Notes: a model not told the origin generated them from the letters alone. DNA of 45,490 bases from Micromonospora wenchangensis (GCF_002210435.1 NZ_MZMV01000055.1:1-45490), one strand, 5' to 3'; positions 15,950-24,681 are shown, counted from the stretch's first letter. Numbers and translations: made by a program.

Positions 15950-16448
15950 GGCCGGACCGCCCCGTCGACCGACCCGGGCCGGCGGCCGGCGGACACGCCG
16001 CCGCCCCGGCCCGACCAGCGGACCCCTTCGCGCACCTTCAGCCCCCCGCTGCCCCGCTCGCACCCGACGCCGGAGGCCGGGTGACCCGTCTGGTCGCCGC
16101 CGGGGAGAGTACGGCGTCGGGTCTGGGCGCGGTACCGGCACCGGGACGGGCCAGAGGGGGCAACACTAGGAGCCGGAGTGGGGCGTAGGCAAGCGGTCGA
16201 CGGGGCGGAAAGAGTGAGATAGATCAATCCCGCTGGCGGCGCGTCGGAGTAACACCGATCACCCGCCGGACGCCCACCCGCGACGCCGGTCGCCCCGGCC
16301 CCGAGGTCACGACGCACCGCCGGTGACCGCACGTCAGGCACCGGTGACCGGCGGTCAGGTCGATCCCCGCCGGGAACTGGACAGGTCGTCCCAGAAAAAG
16401 CCGGAAGGGATATCGGCGTCTGCCGGACGGGAGGACCCTGGGTACGGT
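15950..16448. promoter_or_regulatory. Divergent 499-bp intergenic region with tandem repeat
   Basis: Region between the leftward sigma gene and the rightward Ser/Thr kinase gene. I see no convincing gene in it. It contains the tandem repeat at 16320-16359 and less GC-rich patches at about 16160-16250 and 16385-16420, the probable promoter areas. Confidence 0.6.
16320..16359. repeat. Two 19-bp direct repeats at 21-bp period upstream of the kinase
   Basis: CCGGTGACCGNNNGTCAGG occurs at 16320-16338 and again at 16341-16359 (16 of 19 bases identical). Each copy holds a TGAC-N5-GTCA inverted repeat. The 21-bp period equals two DNA turns, which suits cooperative binding of a regulator. Confidence 0.55.
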
Positions 16449-17846
16449 ATGGGGGTGTTGTCATCCGAGGTCGTGCTCAGCGGTCGCTACCGCCTGGACG
16501 AACGTGTCGCCACCGGCGGCATGGGCGACGTGTGGCGGGCCACCGACCTGGTTCTGGGTCGCCAGGTCGCGGTGAAGGTGCTGCTGCCGGCGCTCGTCTC
16601 GGACCCCGACTTCATCGCCCGGTTCCGCGCCGAGGCACGGATCATGGCGGCGCTGCGGCACCCCGGCATCGTGCAGGTCTTCGACTGCGGCGAGGACCGG
16701 CTCGCCGACGGCGGCCGGGCCGACTACCTGGTCATGGAGTTCGTCGAGGGCGAACCGCTGTCGCGGCGGATCGAGTCCGCCGGCCACCTGGACGTGGCCG
16801 AGACGATGTCGGTCGTGGCGCAGGCCGCCCAGGCCCTGCACGCCGCGCACGCCGGCGGCATCGTGCACCGCGACGTCAAGCCGAGCAACCTGCTGGTGCA
16901 GGAGGACGGCACGGTGGTGCTGGTCGACTTCGGCGTCGCCCGCTCCACCAACATGACGAGCATCACCAGCACGAACGCGGTGCCGGGCACCGCCCTCTAC
17001 ATGGCGCCCGAGCAGGCGTCCGGCCGGCCCGTCTCGGCCGCCACCGACATCTACGCCCTCGGCGCGGTGGCGTACTGCTGCCTGACCGGGCAGCCGCCGT
17101 TCACCGGGGACAATCCGCTCCAGGTGGCCGTGCGCCACCTGGACGACGAGCCGCCGGAGCTGCCCGCGGACATCCCGGCGGCGGTCCGGGCCCTGGTGGC
17201 GCGGGCGCTGGAGAAGGACCCGGCGGACCGCTTCGCCACCGGCGCCGAGATGGCCACCGCCGCCCGTGCCGCCGCCGGCGACGACACCGCCGCCACCGCG
17301 CTGGTGACGCCGCCGCTGCGCGACCCGTCCGGGGCCGACGGCGTCCGCGTCGGCCCGTCGGCGACGTCGACGACGGTGGTCGGCTCGGGGTCGCGGCGGG
17401 GCCGCCGGGGCTCCCTGGTCGGTGCGCTGGCCGCGGTGCTGGTGGCGCTGACCGCGCTCGGTGCCGCGCTGGGCGCCTCGAAGTCGCTCGACAGCGGGGT
17501 GCCGAACATCCGCAGCACCGGACCGGCCGTGGCGCCCACCGACCGGACGGAGGTGCCGGCGGTGGTCGAGGAGACCGGCTCCGACGAGTCGCAGCGTCCG
17601 CCCCGCCCGACCAACCAGTCCGAGAAGCCGTCGCCGTCGGCGTCGGTCAGCCCGACGCCGCTGCCGAACGGCTCGTCCGTACCACTGCCGACGAAGTCCG
17701 CGCCGCCCACCCCGTCGGAGCCGGCCACCACCGGGCCCGCCCCGACGGAGACGCCCACCACCGGGCCGACCCAGGGCGAGCCGACGCCGACCGCGACCGA
17801 GGCGGGCGGCGGGGGCGGCACCAACCAGGCGCCCCCGGGCAGCTGA
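16449..17846 (+). CDS. Transmembrane serine/threonine protein kinase (PknB-like)
   Basis: 465 residues. The cytoplasmic kinase domain has the Gly-rich loop VATGGMGDVW (20-29), catalytic Lys43, Glu63, HRDVKPSN (140-147), DFG (160-162) and MAPEQ (185-189). One transmembrane helix lies at about 322-342. The extracytoplasmic tail (about 345-465) is low-complexity Pro/Thr/Ser-rich with no PASTA domain, so it does not resemble a muropeptide sensor. The activation loop is rich in Thr and Ser (STNMTSITSTNAVPGT). The ATG at 16449 starts just before the kinase fold; the GGGAGGA 14 nt upstream is rather far, so GTG 16455 is possible. Confidence 0.92.
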   Translation: MGVLSSEVVLSGRYRLDERVATGGMGDVWRATDLVLGRQVAVKVLLPALVSDPDFIARFRAEARIMAALRHPGIVQVFDCGEDRLADGGRADYLVMEFVEGEPLSRRIESAGHLDVAETMSVVAQAAQALHAAHAGGIVHRDVKPSNLLVQEDGTVVLVDFGVARSTNMTSITSTNAVPGTALYMAPEQASGRPVSAATDIYALGAVAYCCLTGQPPFTGDNPLQVAVRHLDDEPPELPADIPAAVRALVARALEKDPADRFATGAEMATAARAAAGDDTAATALVTPPLRDPSGADGVRVGPSATSTTVVGSGSRRGRRGSLVGALAAVLVALTALGAALGASKSLDSGVPNIRSTGPAVAPTDRTEVPAVVEETGSDESQRPPRPTNQSEKPSPSASVSPTPLPNGSSVPLPTKSAPPTPSEPATTGPAPTETPTTGPTQGEPTPTATEAGGGGGTNQAPPGS

Positions 17847-17905
17847 GCGGTCGTCGCCGGGCACCGGGAACACCGCCGACCCCAGGAATACCAAAACGGA
17901 CGTAG

Positions 17906-17956
17906 ATCGCCATATCGCCATCTAGGCTCCCTGCAAGGACACGCTTGCAGGGAGCC
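17906..17956. promoter_or_regulatory. Tandem 8-mer plus 13-bp inverted repeat over promoter and ribosome binding site
   Basis: ATCGCCAT is repeated in tandem at 17906-17921. GGCTCCCTGCAAG (17925-17937) and its exact reverse complement (17944-17956) follow, with a 6-nt spacer. The right arm contains the AGGGAG ribosome binding site of the next gene, whose GTG is at 17961. TAGGCT (17923-17928) could be the -10, in which case the palindrome is a DNA operator rather than an RNA hairpin. Confidence 0.7.
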
Positions 17957-17960
17957 CCGG

Positions 17961-19223
17961 GTGAACGCACAGAAGCTGGTCGTCATCGGTCAGGGATACG
18001 TCGGACTGCCGCTGGCCATGCGCGCCGTCGAGGCCGGGCTGGACGTGGTCGGGTTGGATGTCGACGCCGACCGGGTCAAGCGGCTCGCCTCCGGCGAGTC
18101 CTTCGTCGAGGACATTCCGGCCGACCGGCTGGGCCGGGCCCTGGCCAGCGGACGGTACCGGCCGAGCACCGAGTACCCGGACGCCGAGGGCTTCGACATC
18201 TGCGTGATCACCGTGCCCACCCCGCTGCGCGACGGGGTCCCCGACCTGAGCTTCGTCGAGCAGGCCGGCACCGCCGTCGGCCCGTACGTCAGGCGCGGCT
18301 GCACGGTGGTGCTGGAGTCGACCACCTACCCGGGGACCACCGAGGACCTGCTCCGGCCGCTGCTGGAGGCGGCGAGCGGGCTGCGCAGCCCCGGTGACTT
18401 CCACCTCGGTTACAGCCCGGAGCGGATCGACCCGGGCAACCCGACGTGGCGGCTGGAGAACACGCCGAAGGTGGTGTCCGGGGTGGACGCGGCGTCGCTG
18501 GCCCGGGTGGACGGCTTCTACCGGCGGCTGGTCGAGCGGACCGTGCCGGTGGACTCCACCCGGGTCGCCGAGCTGACCAAGCTGATCGAGAACACCTTCC
18601 GGCAGGTCAACATCGCGCTGATCAACGAGCTGGCGATGGCCTCCCACCAGCTCGGCATCGACGCCTGGCAGGCGATCGAGGCCGCCTCGTCCAAGCCGTT
18701 CGGGTTCATGCCGTTCCGGCCCGGCCCGGGGGTCGGCGGGCACTGCCTGCCGATCGACCCGTGCTACCTGTCCTGGCAGGTCAAGCGCACCCTGGGCCGG
18801 CCCTTCCGGTTCATCGAGCTGGCCGACGACATCAACCACCAGATGCCCGAGCACGTGGCCCAGCGGGTGATGGCCGGGTTGAACCGGATCGGCCGGCCGG
18901 TCAACGGGGCACGGCTGCTGCTGCTCGGGTTGGCGTACAAGAAGAACACCGGTGACATGCGCGACTCGCCGGCGGTCGACGTGGCCCGCCGGTTGCAGGC
19001 GCTCGGCGCGGACGTGCACGCGGTGGAGCCGTACGCCGAGCCGCAGCACATCCCGGGCGGGGTGGTGGTGGTCGACCTGACCGCGCGGGAGGTCGCGGCG
19101 GCCGACGCGGTGGTCCTGGTGACCGACCACGACAGCTTCGACTACGACCTGGTCACCCGGCACGCCCGGTACGTCTTCGACACCCGGGACCGGTGCCGGG
19201 GCGCGATAGTGGAACGGCTCTGA
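17961..19223 (+). CDS. Nucleotide-sugar 6-dehydrogenase (WbpA-type, UDP-GlcNAc/UDP-glucose)
   Basis: 420 residues. It oxidises a UDP-sugar at C6 to the uronic acid using two NAD+. Motifs: GQGYVGLP (10-17), TVPTPLRDG (84-92), LESTTYPGTTE (118-128), YSPERIDPGN (151-160) and GVGGHCLPIDPCYL (257-270) with catalytic Cys262. The SPER-DPGN and CLPIDP forms fit WbpA-like UDP-N-acetylglucosamine dehydrogenases better than classical UDP-glucose dehydrogenases, but substrate cannot be settled by eye. The GTG start at 17961 has its ribosome binding site inside a 13-bp inverted repeat. It may supply uronic acids to the surface polysaccharide made by the 3158-8077 genes. Confidence 0.93.
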   Translation: MNAQKLVVIGQGYVGLPLAMRAVEAGLDVVGLDVDADRVKRLASGESFVEDIPADRLGRALASGRYRPSTEYPDAEGFDICVITVPTPLRDGVPDLSFVEQAGTAVGPYVRRGCTVVLESTTYPGTTEDLLRPLLEAASGLRSPGDFHLGYSPERIDPGNPTWRLENTPKVVSGVDAASLARVDGFYRRLVERTVPVDSTRVAELTKLIENTFRQVNIALINELAMASHQLGIDAWQAIEAASSKPFGFMPFRPGPGVGGHCLPIDPCYLSWQVKRTLGRPFRFIELADDINHQMPEHVAQRVMAGLNRIGRPVNGARLLLLGLAYKKNTGDMRDSPAVDVARRLQALGADVHAVEPYAEPQHIPGGVVVVDLTAREVAAADAVVLVTDHDSFDYDLVTRHARYVFDTRDRCRGAIVERL

Positions 19224-19254
19224 CCGTCACCCCGCCGGGCCGGCGGGGTGACGG
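19224..19254. terminator. Convergent terminator hairpin
   Basis: Perfect 13-bp stem (19224-19236 with 19242-19254) and a 5-nt loop immediately after the dehydrogenase stop and just before the stop of the converging ABC permease gene (19261). Confidence 0.75.
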
Positions 19255-19260
19255 CCGGGG

Positions 19261-21738
19261 TCACTCCGCGCCGAGCGCCTCGACCACCGGGCGGGCCAGT
19301 GCGCGCCGGGCCGGCAGCACCGAGGCGGCCAGCGCGGCGAGCACCGCCACGGCGAGGATCAACCCGAGCCGGTCCCAGGGCAGCACCAGCGTGAAGCCGC
19401 CACCCAGCCGGGCCACGAAGGCCACCGCGCCGGCGCTGACCGCGACCCCCAGCGCGGTGCCGAGCACCGCGCCGACCAGGGCGGTCAGCACCGCCTCGAG
19501 GGCCAGCAGCAGCCGCATCCGCCCCCGGGACAGCCCCACGGCGCGCAGCACCGCGTTCTCCCGGGTCCGTTCCACCACCGAGAGGCTGAGCGTGTTCGCG
19601 ACGCCGACCAGGGCGATCACCACGGCCAGGCCGAGCAGCGCGGTGACGAAGGCGAGCAGCATGTCCACCGTGCCGGTGAGCATCTTCTTGTAGGCCGCCT
19701 GGTCCAGCAGGTTCACCGTCGGGTACCGGGCGACCACCGCCTCGATCGCGGCGCGGGCCCGTTCGGCGGGCACCCCGTCGGCCGGTTCGACCTCGGCCAG
19801 TTGGCCGCGTTCGTCGGGGTAGAGCGCGGTGAAGTCGGCGTCGGCCAGGTCGACCACGTGCCCGGCGGGCACCCCCTGCGACGTCGGGCCGTCGGCGGTG
19901 ACCACGGCGGCCACCCGGAACGGACGCCCGGCGACGGTGACGGTCGAACCCACCCGCCAGCCCCGGGCGGCGGCCAGTTCGCGGTGCACCAGCACCGACC
20001 CCGGCCCCAGGTCCGCGACGTCCCCGGCGTCGACCGCGTCGAGGGTACGCCGGACCAGCGCCGGGTGCGCCGAGCGCAGTTCGACGCCGTCGACGACCCG
20101 GTCGCGGTGTTCGTGCACCACCCCCACCTCGGGTCGGGCGGCCAGCTCACCGGCGAGCGGGGCGGGCAGTTCGACACCGATGCCGGTGACCACGAAGTCG
20201 ACGCCGATGCGGGCGTCGACCCCACGCTCGACGCCCAGCTTGACGCTGCCGGCGCCGACCACGAACGCCGAGACCAACCCGATGCCGATCACCAGGGCGG
20301 TGGCGGTCGCCGACGCCCGGCGCGGGTTGCGGGCGGCGTTGGCCACGGCGAGCGCGGCGGTGGCCCCGAACACCTGCCGCAACGGCCGGCCGAACAGCCG
20401 GACCAGCACCGGCACCAGCAGCGGACCGAACAGGACGATCCCGAAGAAGGACAGCACCCCGCCCACGGCGACCAGGACGATCTGCCCGACGGCGGCGGCC
20501 CCGGCCAGCGCGCCGATGCCGGCGACGCCGACCAGCGCGCCGAGGGTCAGCCGGACCCGCCCGGCGCCCCGGGCCTGGTGCCCGGCGGCGGCGGTGAGCG
20601 CGGCCACCGGCGGCACCCGGGTGCCCTGCCAGGCGGGCAGCAGCGCGGACCCGACGGTGACCAGGGTGCCGAGCAGCAGGCTGAGCCCGACCGTCCGGGC
20701 GGTCACCGTCAGGCCGGCGACGGAGAGCGGCAGGTCGAGCCGGGGAACCAGGGCCGCCGCCCCGGCGGCCAACCCGGTCCCGAGCGCCACCCCGAGGGCC
20801 GAGCCGACCAGCCCGAGCACCGCCGCCTCCAGCACGGCGGCCCGGAAGACCTGCCCCCGACGGGCCCCCACCAGCCGCAGCAGCGCGGTCCGCCGGGCCC
20901 GCTGGGCGAGCACGATGGCGAAGGTGTTGGCGATGACGAACCCGGCCACCACCACGGCCACGCCGGCGAAGATGAGCAGCACCAGGCGGAACTGGTCGAG
21001 GTCGCGCACCCCGTCCTCGACGGCCTCGTCGAGGATGCGCTGCCGTGACTTCACCGTGGCGTCCCCGCCGACCACGGCGGTCACCCGGTCGGCCAGGGCA
21101 GGTCCGGCCGTCCCCGGTGCGGCGGCCACCATGATCCGGTCGTAGCCCGGTTTCCCGCTCACGGCCAGCGCGTCCGCGCCGACCAGCCCGACGAACGGGC
21201 CGCCGACGTCACGCGTGGTGTCGGCCACGTCGACCGTGCCGACCAGGGTGTACGGGCGGGCCGCGCCGGTCGCGCCGCCGACACCGACCGGGCCGCCGAG
21301 GGTGAACCCCTGCGCGGCGACCGTGGGCACGTCGAGGACCACCTCGCCGGGACGGTCGGGCAGCCGGCCGGCGACCACGTCGTAGGAGCGCAGCGCGGGT
21401 TCGGTGGGGATCGCGGCGAGCAACCCGACGCCGAGCACCGGCCGGCCGTCGACGCCGACCACCCCGGCGAGGGCGGTCAGCTCCCCGGCCGCCGCGGTGA
21501 CCCCGTCGACCGTGCGGACCCGGTCGACCAGGGACGGCGGCAGGGTGGTCCGGTCGGCGTAGACACCGAGGTCGGTGTGCCGGTCGAAGGCGCCGGCCCG
21601 CTCGTACGCCCCGGCCTGCATACCGTCGGTGAGCATCAGTGTGCCGGCGACGAAGGCGACGCCGAGCACGATCGCCACCGAGGACAGCAGCAGGCGCAGC
21701 GCGTCGGCGCGCAGCGTACGCAGGGTCAACCGCCACAT
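19261..21738 (-). CDS. ABC transporter permease, FtsX/MacB superfamily
   Basis: About 825 residues in the double-FtsX layout: N-terminal helix (LLLSSVAIVLGVAFVAGTLML), a MacB-like extracytoplasmic domain, a block of three helices with VIANTFAIVLAQRARRTALLRLVGARR, more helices, a second extracytoplasmic domain and a final three-helix block with LVGVANTLSLSVVERTRENAVLRAVG. Such permeases need a separate ATPase to extrude lipids, lipoproteins or antimicrobials. The ATG at 21738 gives the usual MWRLTLR start; a GTG at 21756 is an alternative. No ATPase gene adjoins it, which is unusual. It follows a two-component system in the same direction, suggesting regulation by it. Confidence 0.9.
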   Translation of the reverse strand: MWRLTLRTLRADALRLLLSSVAIVLGVAFVAGTLMLTDGMQAGAYERAGAFDRHTDLGVYADRTTLPPSLVDRVRTVDGVTAAAGELTALAGVVGVDGRPVLGVGLLAAIPTEPALRSYDVVAGRLPDRPGEVVLDVPTVAAQGFTLGGPVGVGGATGAARPYTLVGTVDVADTTRDVGGPFVGLVGADALAVSGKPGYDRIMVAAAPGTAGPALADRVTAVVGGDATVKSRQRILDEAVEDGVRDLDQFRLVLLIFAGVAVVVAGFVIANTFAIVLAQRARRTALLRLVGARRGQVFRAAVLEAAVLGLVGSALGVALGTGLAAGAAALVPRLDLPLSVAGLTVTARTVGLSLLLGTLVTVGSALLPAWQGTRVPPVAALTAAAGHQARGAGRVRLTLGALVGVAGIGALAGAAAVGQIVLVAVGGVLSFFGIVLFGPLLVPVLVRLFGRPLRQVFGATAALAVANAARNPRRASATATALVIGIGLVSAFVVGAGSVKLGVERGVDARIGVDFVVTGIGVELPAPLAGELAARPEVGVVHEHRDRVVDGVELRSAHPALVRRTLDAVDAGDVADLGPGSVLVHRELAAARGWRVGSTVTVAGRPFRVAAVVTADGPTSQGVPAGHVVDLADADFTALYPDERGQLAEVEPADGVPAERARAAIEAVVARYPTVNLLDQAAYKKMLTGTVDMLLAFVTALLGLAVVIALVGVANTLSLSVVERTRENAVLRAVGLSRGRMRLLLALEAVLTALVGAVLGTALGVAVSAGAVAFVARLGGGFTLVLPWDRLGLILAVAVLAALAASVLPARRALARPVVEALGAE

Positions 21739-21743
21739 GCCGG

Positions 21744-21848
21744 TCACCGCCCGCACCGGCGACGGCCGGAGCCGGCCCCGGGAACTGCGGGTCGGCCGCC
21801 TCCGGCGGGTGGGCGGGGCGCGGGACGGACGGCGGCAGGGACGGACAT
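21744..21848 (-). CDS. Possible 34-residue leader ORF before the ABC permease
   Basis: ATG at 21848 opens a 34-codon frame rich in Pro, Gly and Arg (MSVPAAVRPAPRPPAGGGR and onward) whose TGA at 21744-21746 overlaps the start region of the permease, so it could couple translation. GGGAG lies a few nt upstream and a TAGCGT -10-like box further upstream. It does not resemble an ABC ATPase remnant. It may be a leader or chance. Confidence 0.3.
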   Translation of the reverse strand: MSVPAAVRPAPRPPAGGGRPAVPGAGSGRRRCGR

Positions 21849-21968
21849 GGGGACTCCCGGTCGGCGGGGCAGTGGTCCCCTCCGACGCTAGGCAGCACCC
21901 CGGCGGCCCGCGTCCACCCGCACGCGCGACCCGGCTGCGCCACAGGTCGACCCCGACCGGGGTGACCC

Positions 21969-21986
21969 GTACGACCCAGGTCGTAC
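21969..21986. promoter_or_regulatory. 18-bp palindrome, candidate response-regulator operator
   Basis: GTACGACC-CA-GGTCGTAC, perfect 8-bp arms with a 2-bp spacer, just beyond the response-regulator stop and upstream of the permease transcription unit. A symmetric site like this suits a LuxR/NarL-type dimer. It has too short a loop for a terminator. Confidence 0.5.
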
Positions 21987-21992
21987 CCGGGT

Positions 21993-22658
21993 TCAGCCGC
22001 CCGGGGTGACCAGGCCGCTCTCGTACGCCAGGACCACCACCTGGACCCGGTCGCGGAGCTGGAGCTTGGCCAGGATCCGCCCGACGTGGGTCTTCACGGT
22101 CGCCTCGGCGACGTGCACCCGGGCGGCGATCTCGGCGTTGGCCAGCCCCTGCGCGACGAGCAGCAGGATCTCCCGTTCCCGGTCGGTGAGCTGGGCCAGC
22201 CGCGGGTCCTGCGCGGGTGCCGGGCCGAGCCGGTCGGCGAACCGGTCGAGCAGCCGACGGGTGATCGACGGGGCGACCACCGAGTCTCCCTCGGCGACCA
22301 CCCGGATGGCCGCCAGCAGTTCCTCCGGCGGCACGTTCTTGAGCAGGAACCCGCTGGCCCCGGCGCGCAGCGCGGCGAACGCGTCCGCCTCGGTGTCGAA
22401 CGTGGTGAGCACCAGCACCCGGGGCCGGCCGTCGGTGGAGGCGGCGCAGATGCGGCGGGTCGCCTCGACCCCGTCCATGGTCGGCATCCGCAGGTCCATC
22501 ACCACCACGTCGGCCTCGACCCCGGCCAGCACCCGCAGCGCGTCCGCCCCGTCGATCGCCTCGCCGACCACGGTCAGGTCGGGTTGGGAGTCGAGCACCA
22601 TCCGGAAGCCGGCCCGGACCAGCGCCTGGTCGTCCACGATCACCACTCGTACGGTCAT
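21993..22658 (-). CDS. NarL/LuxR-family response regulator
   Basis: 221 residues. The receiver domain has the acidic pair D9-D10, phospho-acceptor D55 (VVMDLRMPTMDG), conserved Thr (VLTTFD) and Lys107 (FLLKN). The LuxR-type helix-turn-helix occupies about 155-215 (LTDREREILLLVAQGLANAEIAARVHVAEATVKTHVGRIL). The ATG at 22658 overlaps the stop of the histidine kinase gene (ATGA), giving coupled translation. The frame stays open far upstream on this strand; that extension is not coding. The likely targets are its own operon and the adjacent permease. Confidence 0.95.
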   Translation of the reverse strand: MTVRVVIVDDQALVRAGFRMVLDSQPDLTVVGEAIDGADALRVLAGVEADVVVMDLRMPTMDGVEATRRICAASTDGRPRVLVLTTFDTEADAFAALRAGASGFLLKNVPPEELLAAIRVVAEGDSVVAPSITRRLLDRFADRLGPAPAQDPRLAQLTDREREILLLVAQGLANAEIAARVHVAEATVKTHVGRILAKLQLRDRVQVVVLAYESGLVTPGG

Positions 22659-23887
22659 GCCGCGATCACCTCCGCCTCCGGGGTCGACGGTAGCGGCAGC
22701 CGTACCTCGACCTGCCACCCGCCACCGGTGCGGGGGCCGGCGGTGAGGCGGCCGTCGTACACGCCGACCCGCTCGCGCATCCCGACCAGGCCGTGCCCGC
22801 CGGAGGGGGCCGGTCGGGCCGGTGGCCGGCCGCGCCCGTCGTCGGTCACCTTGACCACCAGCCCGTCGTCGACGCCGAGCACGACCGTGGCGTGCGCGCC
22901 GACCCCGGCGTGCTTGAGGGTGTTGGTCAGGGCCTCCTGCACCACCCGGTAGACGGTCAGGTCGAGCCCGGGTGGCAGGGCGGCTGGCACGTCCCCGGCC
23001 CGGTACCCGACCCGCAGGCCGGCGTCGCGGAACCGGCCCACCAGGGCGGGCAGTTCGGCGACGGTGGCGCGGCGGCGTTCCGGTTCGGCACCGGCGGTGT
23101 CCGCGCCGGGGCCGGTCGTCGTCTCCGGCGGCTCGGGCTCGCGCAGCACGTCGACGAGCCGGCGCATCTCCTCCAGGGCCTGCCGGCCGGTGTCGGCCAC
23201 CACCTTGACCGCGTGCCGGGCGGTGTCCGGGTCCCGGTCGAACATCAGCCGGGCCCCGTCGGCCTGGACGATCATCACCGCCATGCTGTGTGCCACCACG
23301 TCGTGCAGCTCGCGGGCGATCCGGGCGCGTTCCCCGACCACCGCGGCGCGCGCCTCGGCCTCCCGTTCCCGTTCCAGGGTGGCGGCCCGCTCCTCGAGGC
23401 TGAGCACGTAGAGACGACGGGTGCGGACGTTCAGCGCGGCCAGCCACACCCCGCCGGTGATCAGGCCGAAGTAGATCGCCGGGCCCCACCAGGCGACGGC
23501 GGTCCGGGCCTGCGAGGCGGCCAGCAGCACCCCGACGGCGGCGACGGCACCGGCCAGCACGCCGTCGCGCAGCCGGTCGGCGTACTTGACCACGCTGTAG
23601 AGGGCGATGAGCACGGCGATGTCGTAGGCCAGCGGCCCCCAGCCCGCGACCACCTGGACCAACGCCAGTGCGGCGACGACCGCCGCGACCAGTGAGGGGT
23701 GGCCGCGCCGGAACAGCAGGGCCACCGCCATGCCCAGGCCGACCAGCGCGGACGGCCAGCCACCTGGTTGGGCCGACAGGCCGGGCTGGGCCGCCGCCGT
23801 GACCAGGGTGAAGAGCACCACCAAGAGGCTGACGCAGACGTCGAAGGCGACGCCGCGCAACGGGCGACCGAAGAGGGTACGGCTCAC
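22655..23887 (-). CDS. HisKA_3-type sensor histidine kinase (DesK/NarX-like)
   Basis: 410 residues. An N-terminal membrane domain with about five or six helices (15-150) and no large extracytoplasmic loop precedes a short coiled region (EERAATLEREREAEARAAV). Then comes HisKA_3 with phospho-acceptor H195 in ARELHDVVAHSMAVM. The HATPase domain has VVQEALTNTLKHAG (N box), VTDDGRGR and GGHGLVGMRERV. The GTG start at 23887 lies 8 nt after a TACGCT -10 with no ribosome binding site, suggesting a leaderless mRNA. It is paired with the response regulator downstream. Confidence 0.94.
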   Translation of the reverse strand: MSRTLFGRPLRGVAFDVCVSLLVVLFTLVTAAAQPGLSAQPGGWPSALVGLGMAVALLFRRGHPSLVAAVVAALALVQVVAGWGPLAYDIAVLIALYSVVKYADRLRDGVLAGAVAAVGVLLAASQARTAVAWWGPAIYFGLITGGVWLAALNVRTRRLYVLSLEERAATLEREREAEARAAVVGERARIARELHDVVAHSMAVMIVQADGARLMFDRDPDTARHAVKVVADTGRQALEEMRRLVDVLREPEPPETTTGPGADTAGAEPERRRATVAELPALVGRFRDAGLRVGYRAGDVPAALPPGLDLTVYRVVQEALTNTLKHAGVGAHATVVLGVDDGLVVKVTDDGRGRPPARPAPSGGHGLVGMRERVGVYDGRLTAGPRTGGGWQVEVRLPLPSTPEAEVIAA

Positions 23888-23895
23888 GGTGACCG

Positions 23896-23916
23896 AGCGT
23901 AGTGCCCCGCGCGGGG
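23896..23916 (-). promoter_or_regulatory. Probable leaderless promoter of the histidine kinase gene
   Basis: TACGCT (-10) at 23901-23896 on the minus strand, 8 nt before the GTG. The 12-bp palindrome CCCCGCGCGGGG lies just upstream at 23905-23916 and could bind a regulator. Confidence 0.45.
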
Positions 23917-23944
23917 TGGTGGCGGGCCCGTCTGCCGACCGGGT

Positions 23945-24625
23945 TCAGACCAGCGCGCGGAGCCGGGCGATCTCGACGGTCTGTTCGGTCGCCACCGCGT
24001 TGGCGAACTCGTTGAGCTGCTGGTCGGCACCGGCGGAGAGGAGCTGGGTGGCCATGGTCACCGCGCCGGTGTGGTGGGCGGTCATGAGCTGGACGAAGAG
24101 CCGGTCGAAGGCGGCCCCCCGGGCGGCGTCGAGCTGCCGGAGCGCCTCGGGGGACTGCATGCCCGGCATCCGGCCGTGGTCGTGGCCGGGTTCGTCGGCG
24201 GCCAGGCCCCGGGCGTCGAGCCAGCCGCGCAGCAGGCCGAGTTCCGGCCCCTGGGTGCCCCTGATCCGGGCGGCGATCGCCTTGACCTGGGCGCTGGCGG
24301 CCCGGTCGGGGGCCAGCTCGGCCATCTGGAGGGCCTGTTGGTGGTGCGGGATCATCATCCGGACGAACCAGACGTCGGGGGTGTTGTACCGGGGCGTGCC
24401 GGGGGCGCGGACCTCCTGCGCGGGCCGGGTCGCGGCGGGCTCCCCGGGCCGGCCGGGCACGATCACCCCGGGGGCGTCGGGCGGGCCGGTCGTGGTCGGC
24501 GTCGTCGTGGGGGCGGACGCCGTCGGGGTCGACGGCCGGTCGGGGCGCAGGGCCAGCCCGACCGGCACCGCGACGGCGGCGGCGACTGTGACGGCGAGCA
24601 GGATGCGCCCACGTCGGCCGGTCAT
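23945..24625 (-). CDS. DUF305 family secreted/membrane-anchored protein
   Basis: 226 residues. It has an N-terminal hydrophobic segment (LLAVTVAAAVAVPVGLAL), then a Thr/Pro-rich linker (32-60), then the DUF305 ferritin-like four-helix domain with its two signature motifs, MIPHHQQALQMAELA and MTAHHTGAVTMA, and a Met/His-rich loop (HDHGRMPGMQSP). DUF305 proteins are often linked to copper handling; the His and Met residues here agree with metal binding, but that is inference. The ATG at 24625 has GGAGGGGGAG. It is divergent from the LVIVD gene and shares a CRP-like site with it. Confidence 0.92.
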   Translation of the reverse strand: MTGRRGRILLAVTVAAAVAVPVGLALRPDRPSTPTASAPTTTPTTTGPPDAPGVIVPGRPGEPAATRPAQEVRAPGTPRYNTPDVWFVRMMIPHHQQALQMAELAPDRAASAQVKAIAARIRGTQGPELGLLRGWLDARGLAADEPGHDHGRMPGMQSPEALRQLDAARGAAFDRLFVQLMTAHHTGAVTMATQLLSAGADQQLNEFANAVATEQTVEIARLRALV

Positions 24626-24681
24626 GCGACTCCCCCTCCGGTCGAGGTCGCCGCGATCGTATCCATTCACTGCCACCGATA

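Noticed and set aside
21744..21986. Remnant of a deleted ABC ATPase gene
   Set aside because: I looked for Walker A, signature or Walker B coding in all frames of this gap and saw none; only a short Pro/Gly/Arg-rich ORF is present.
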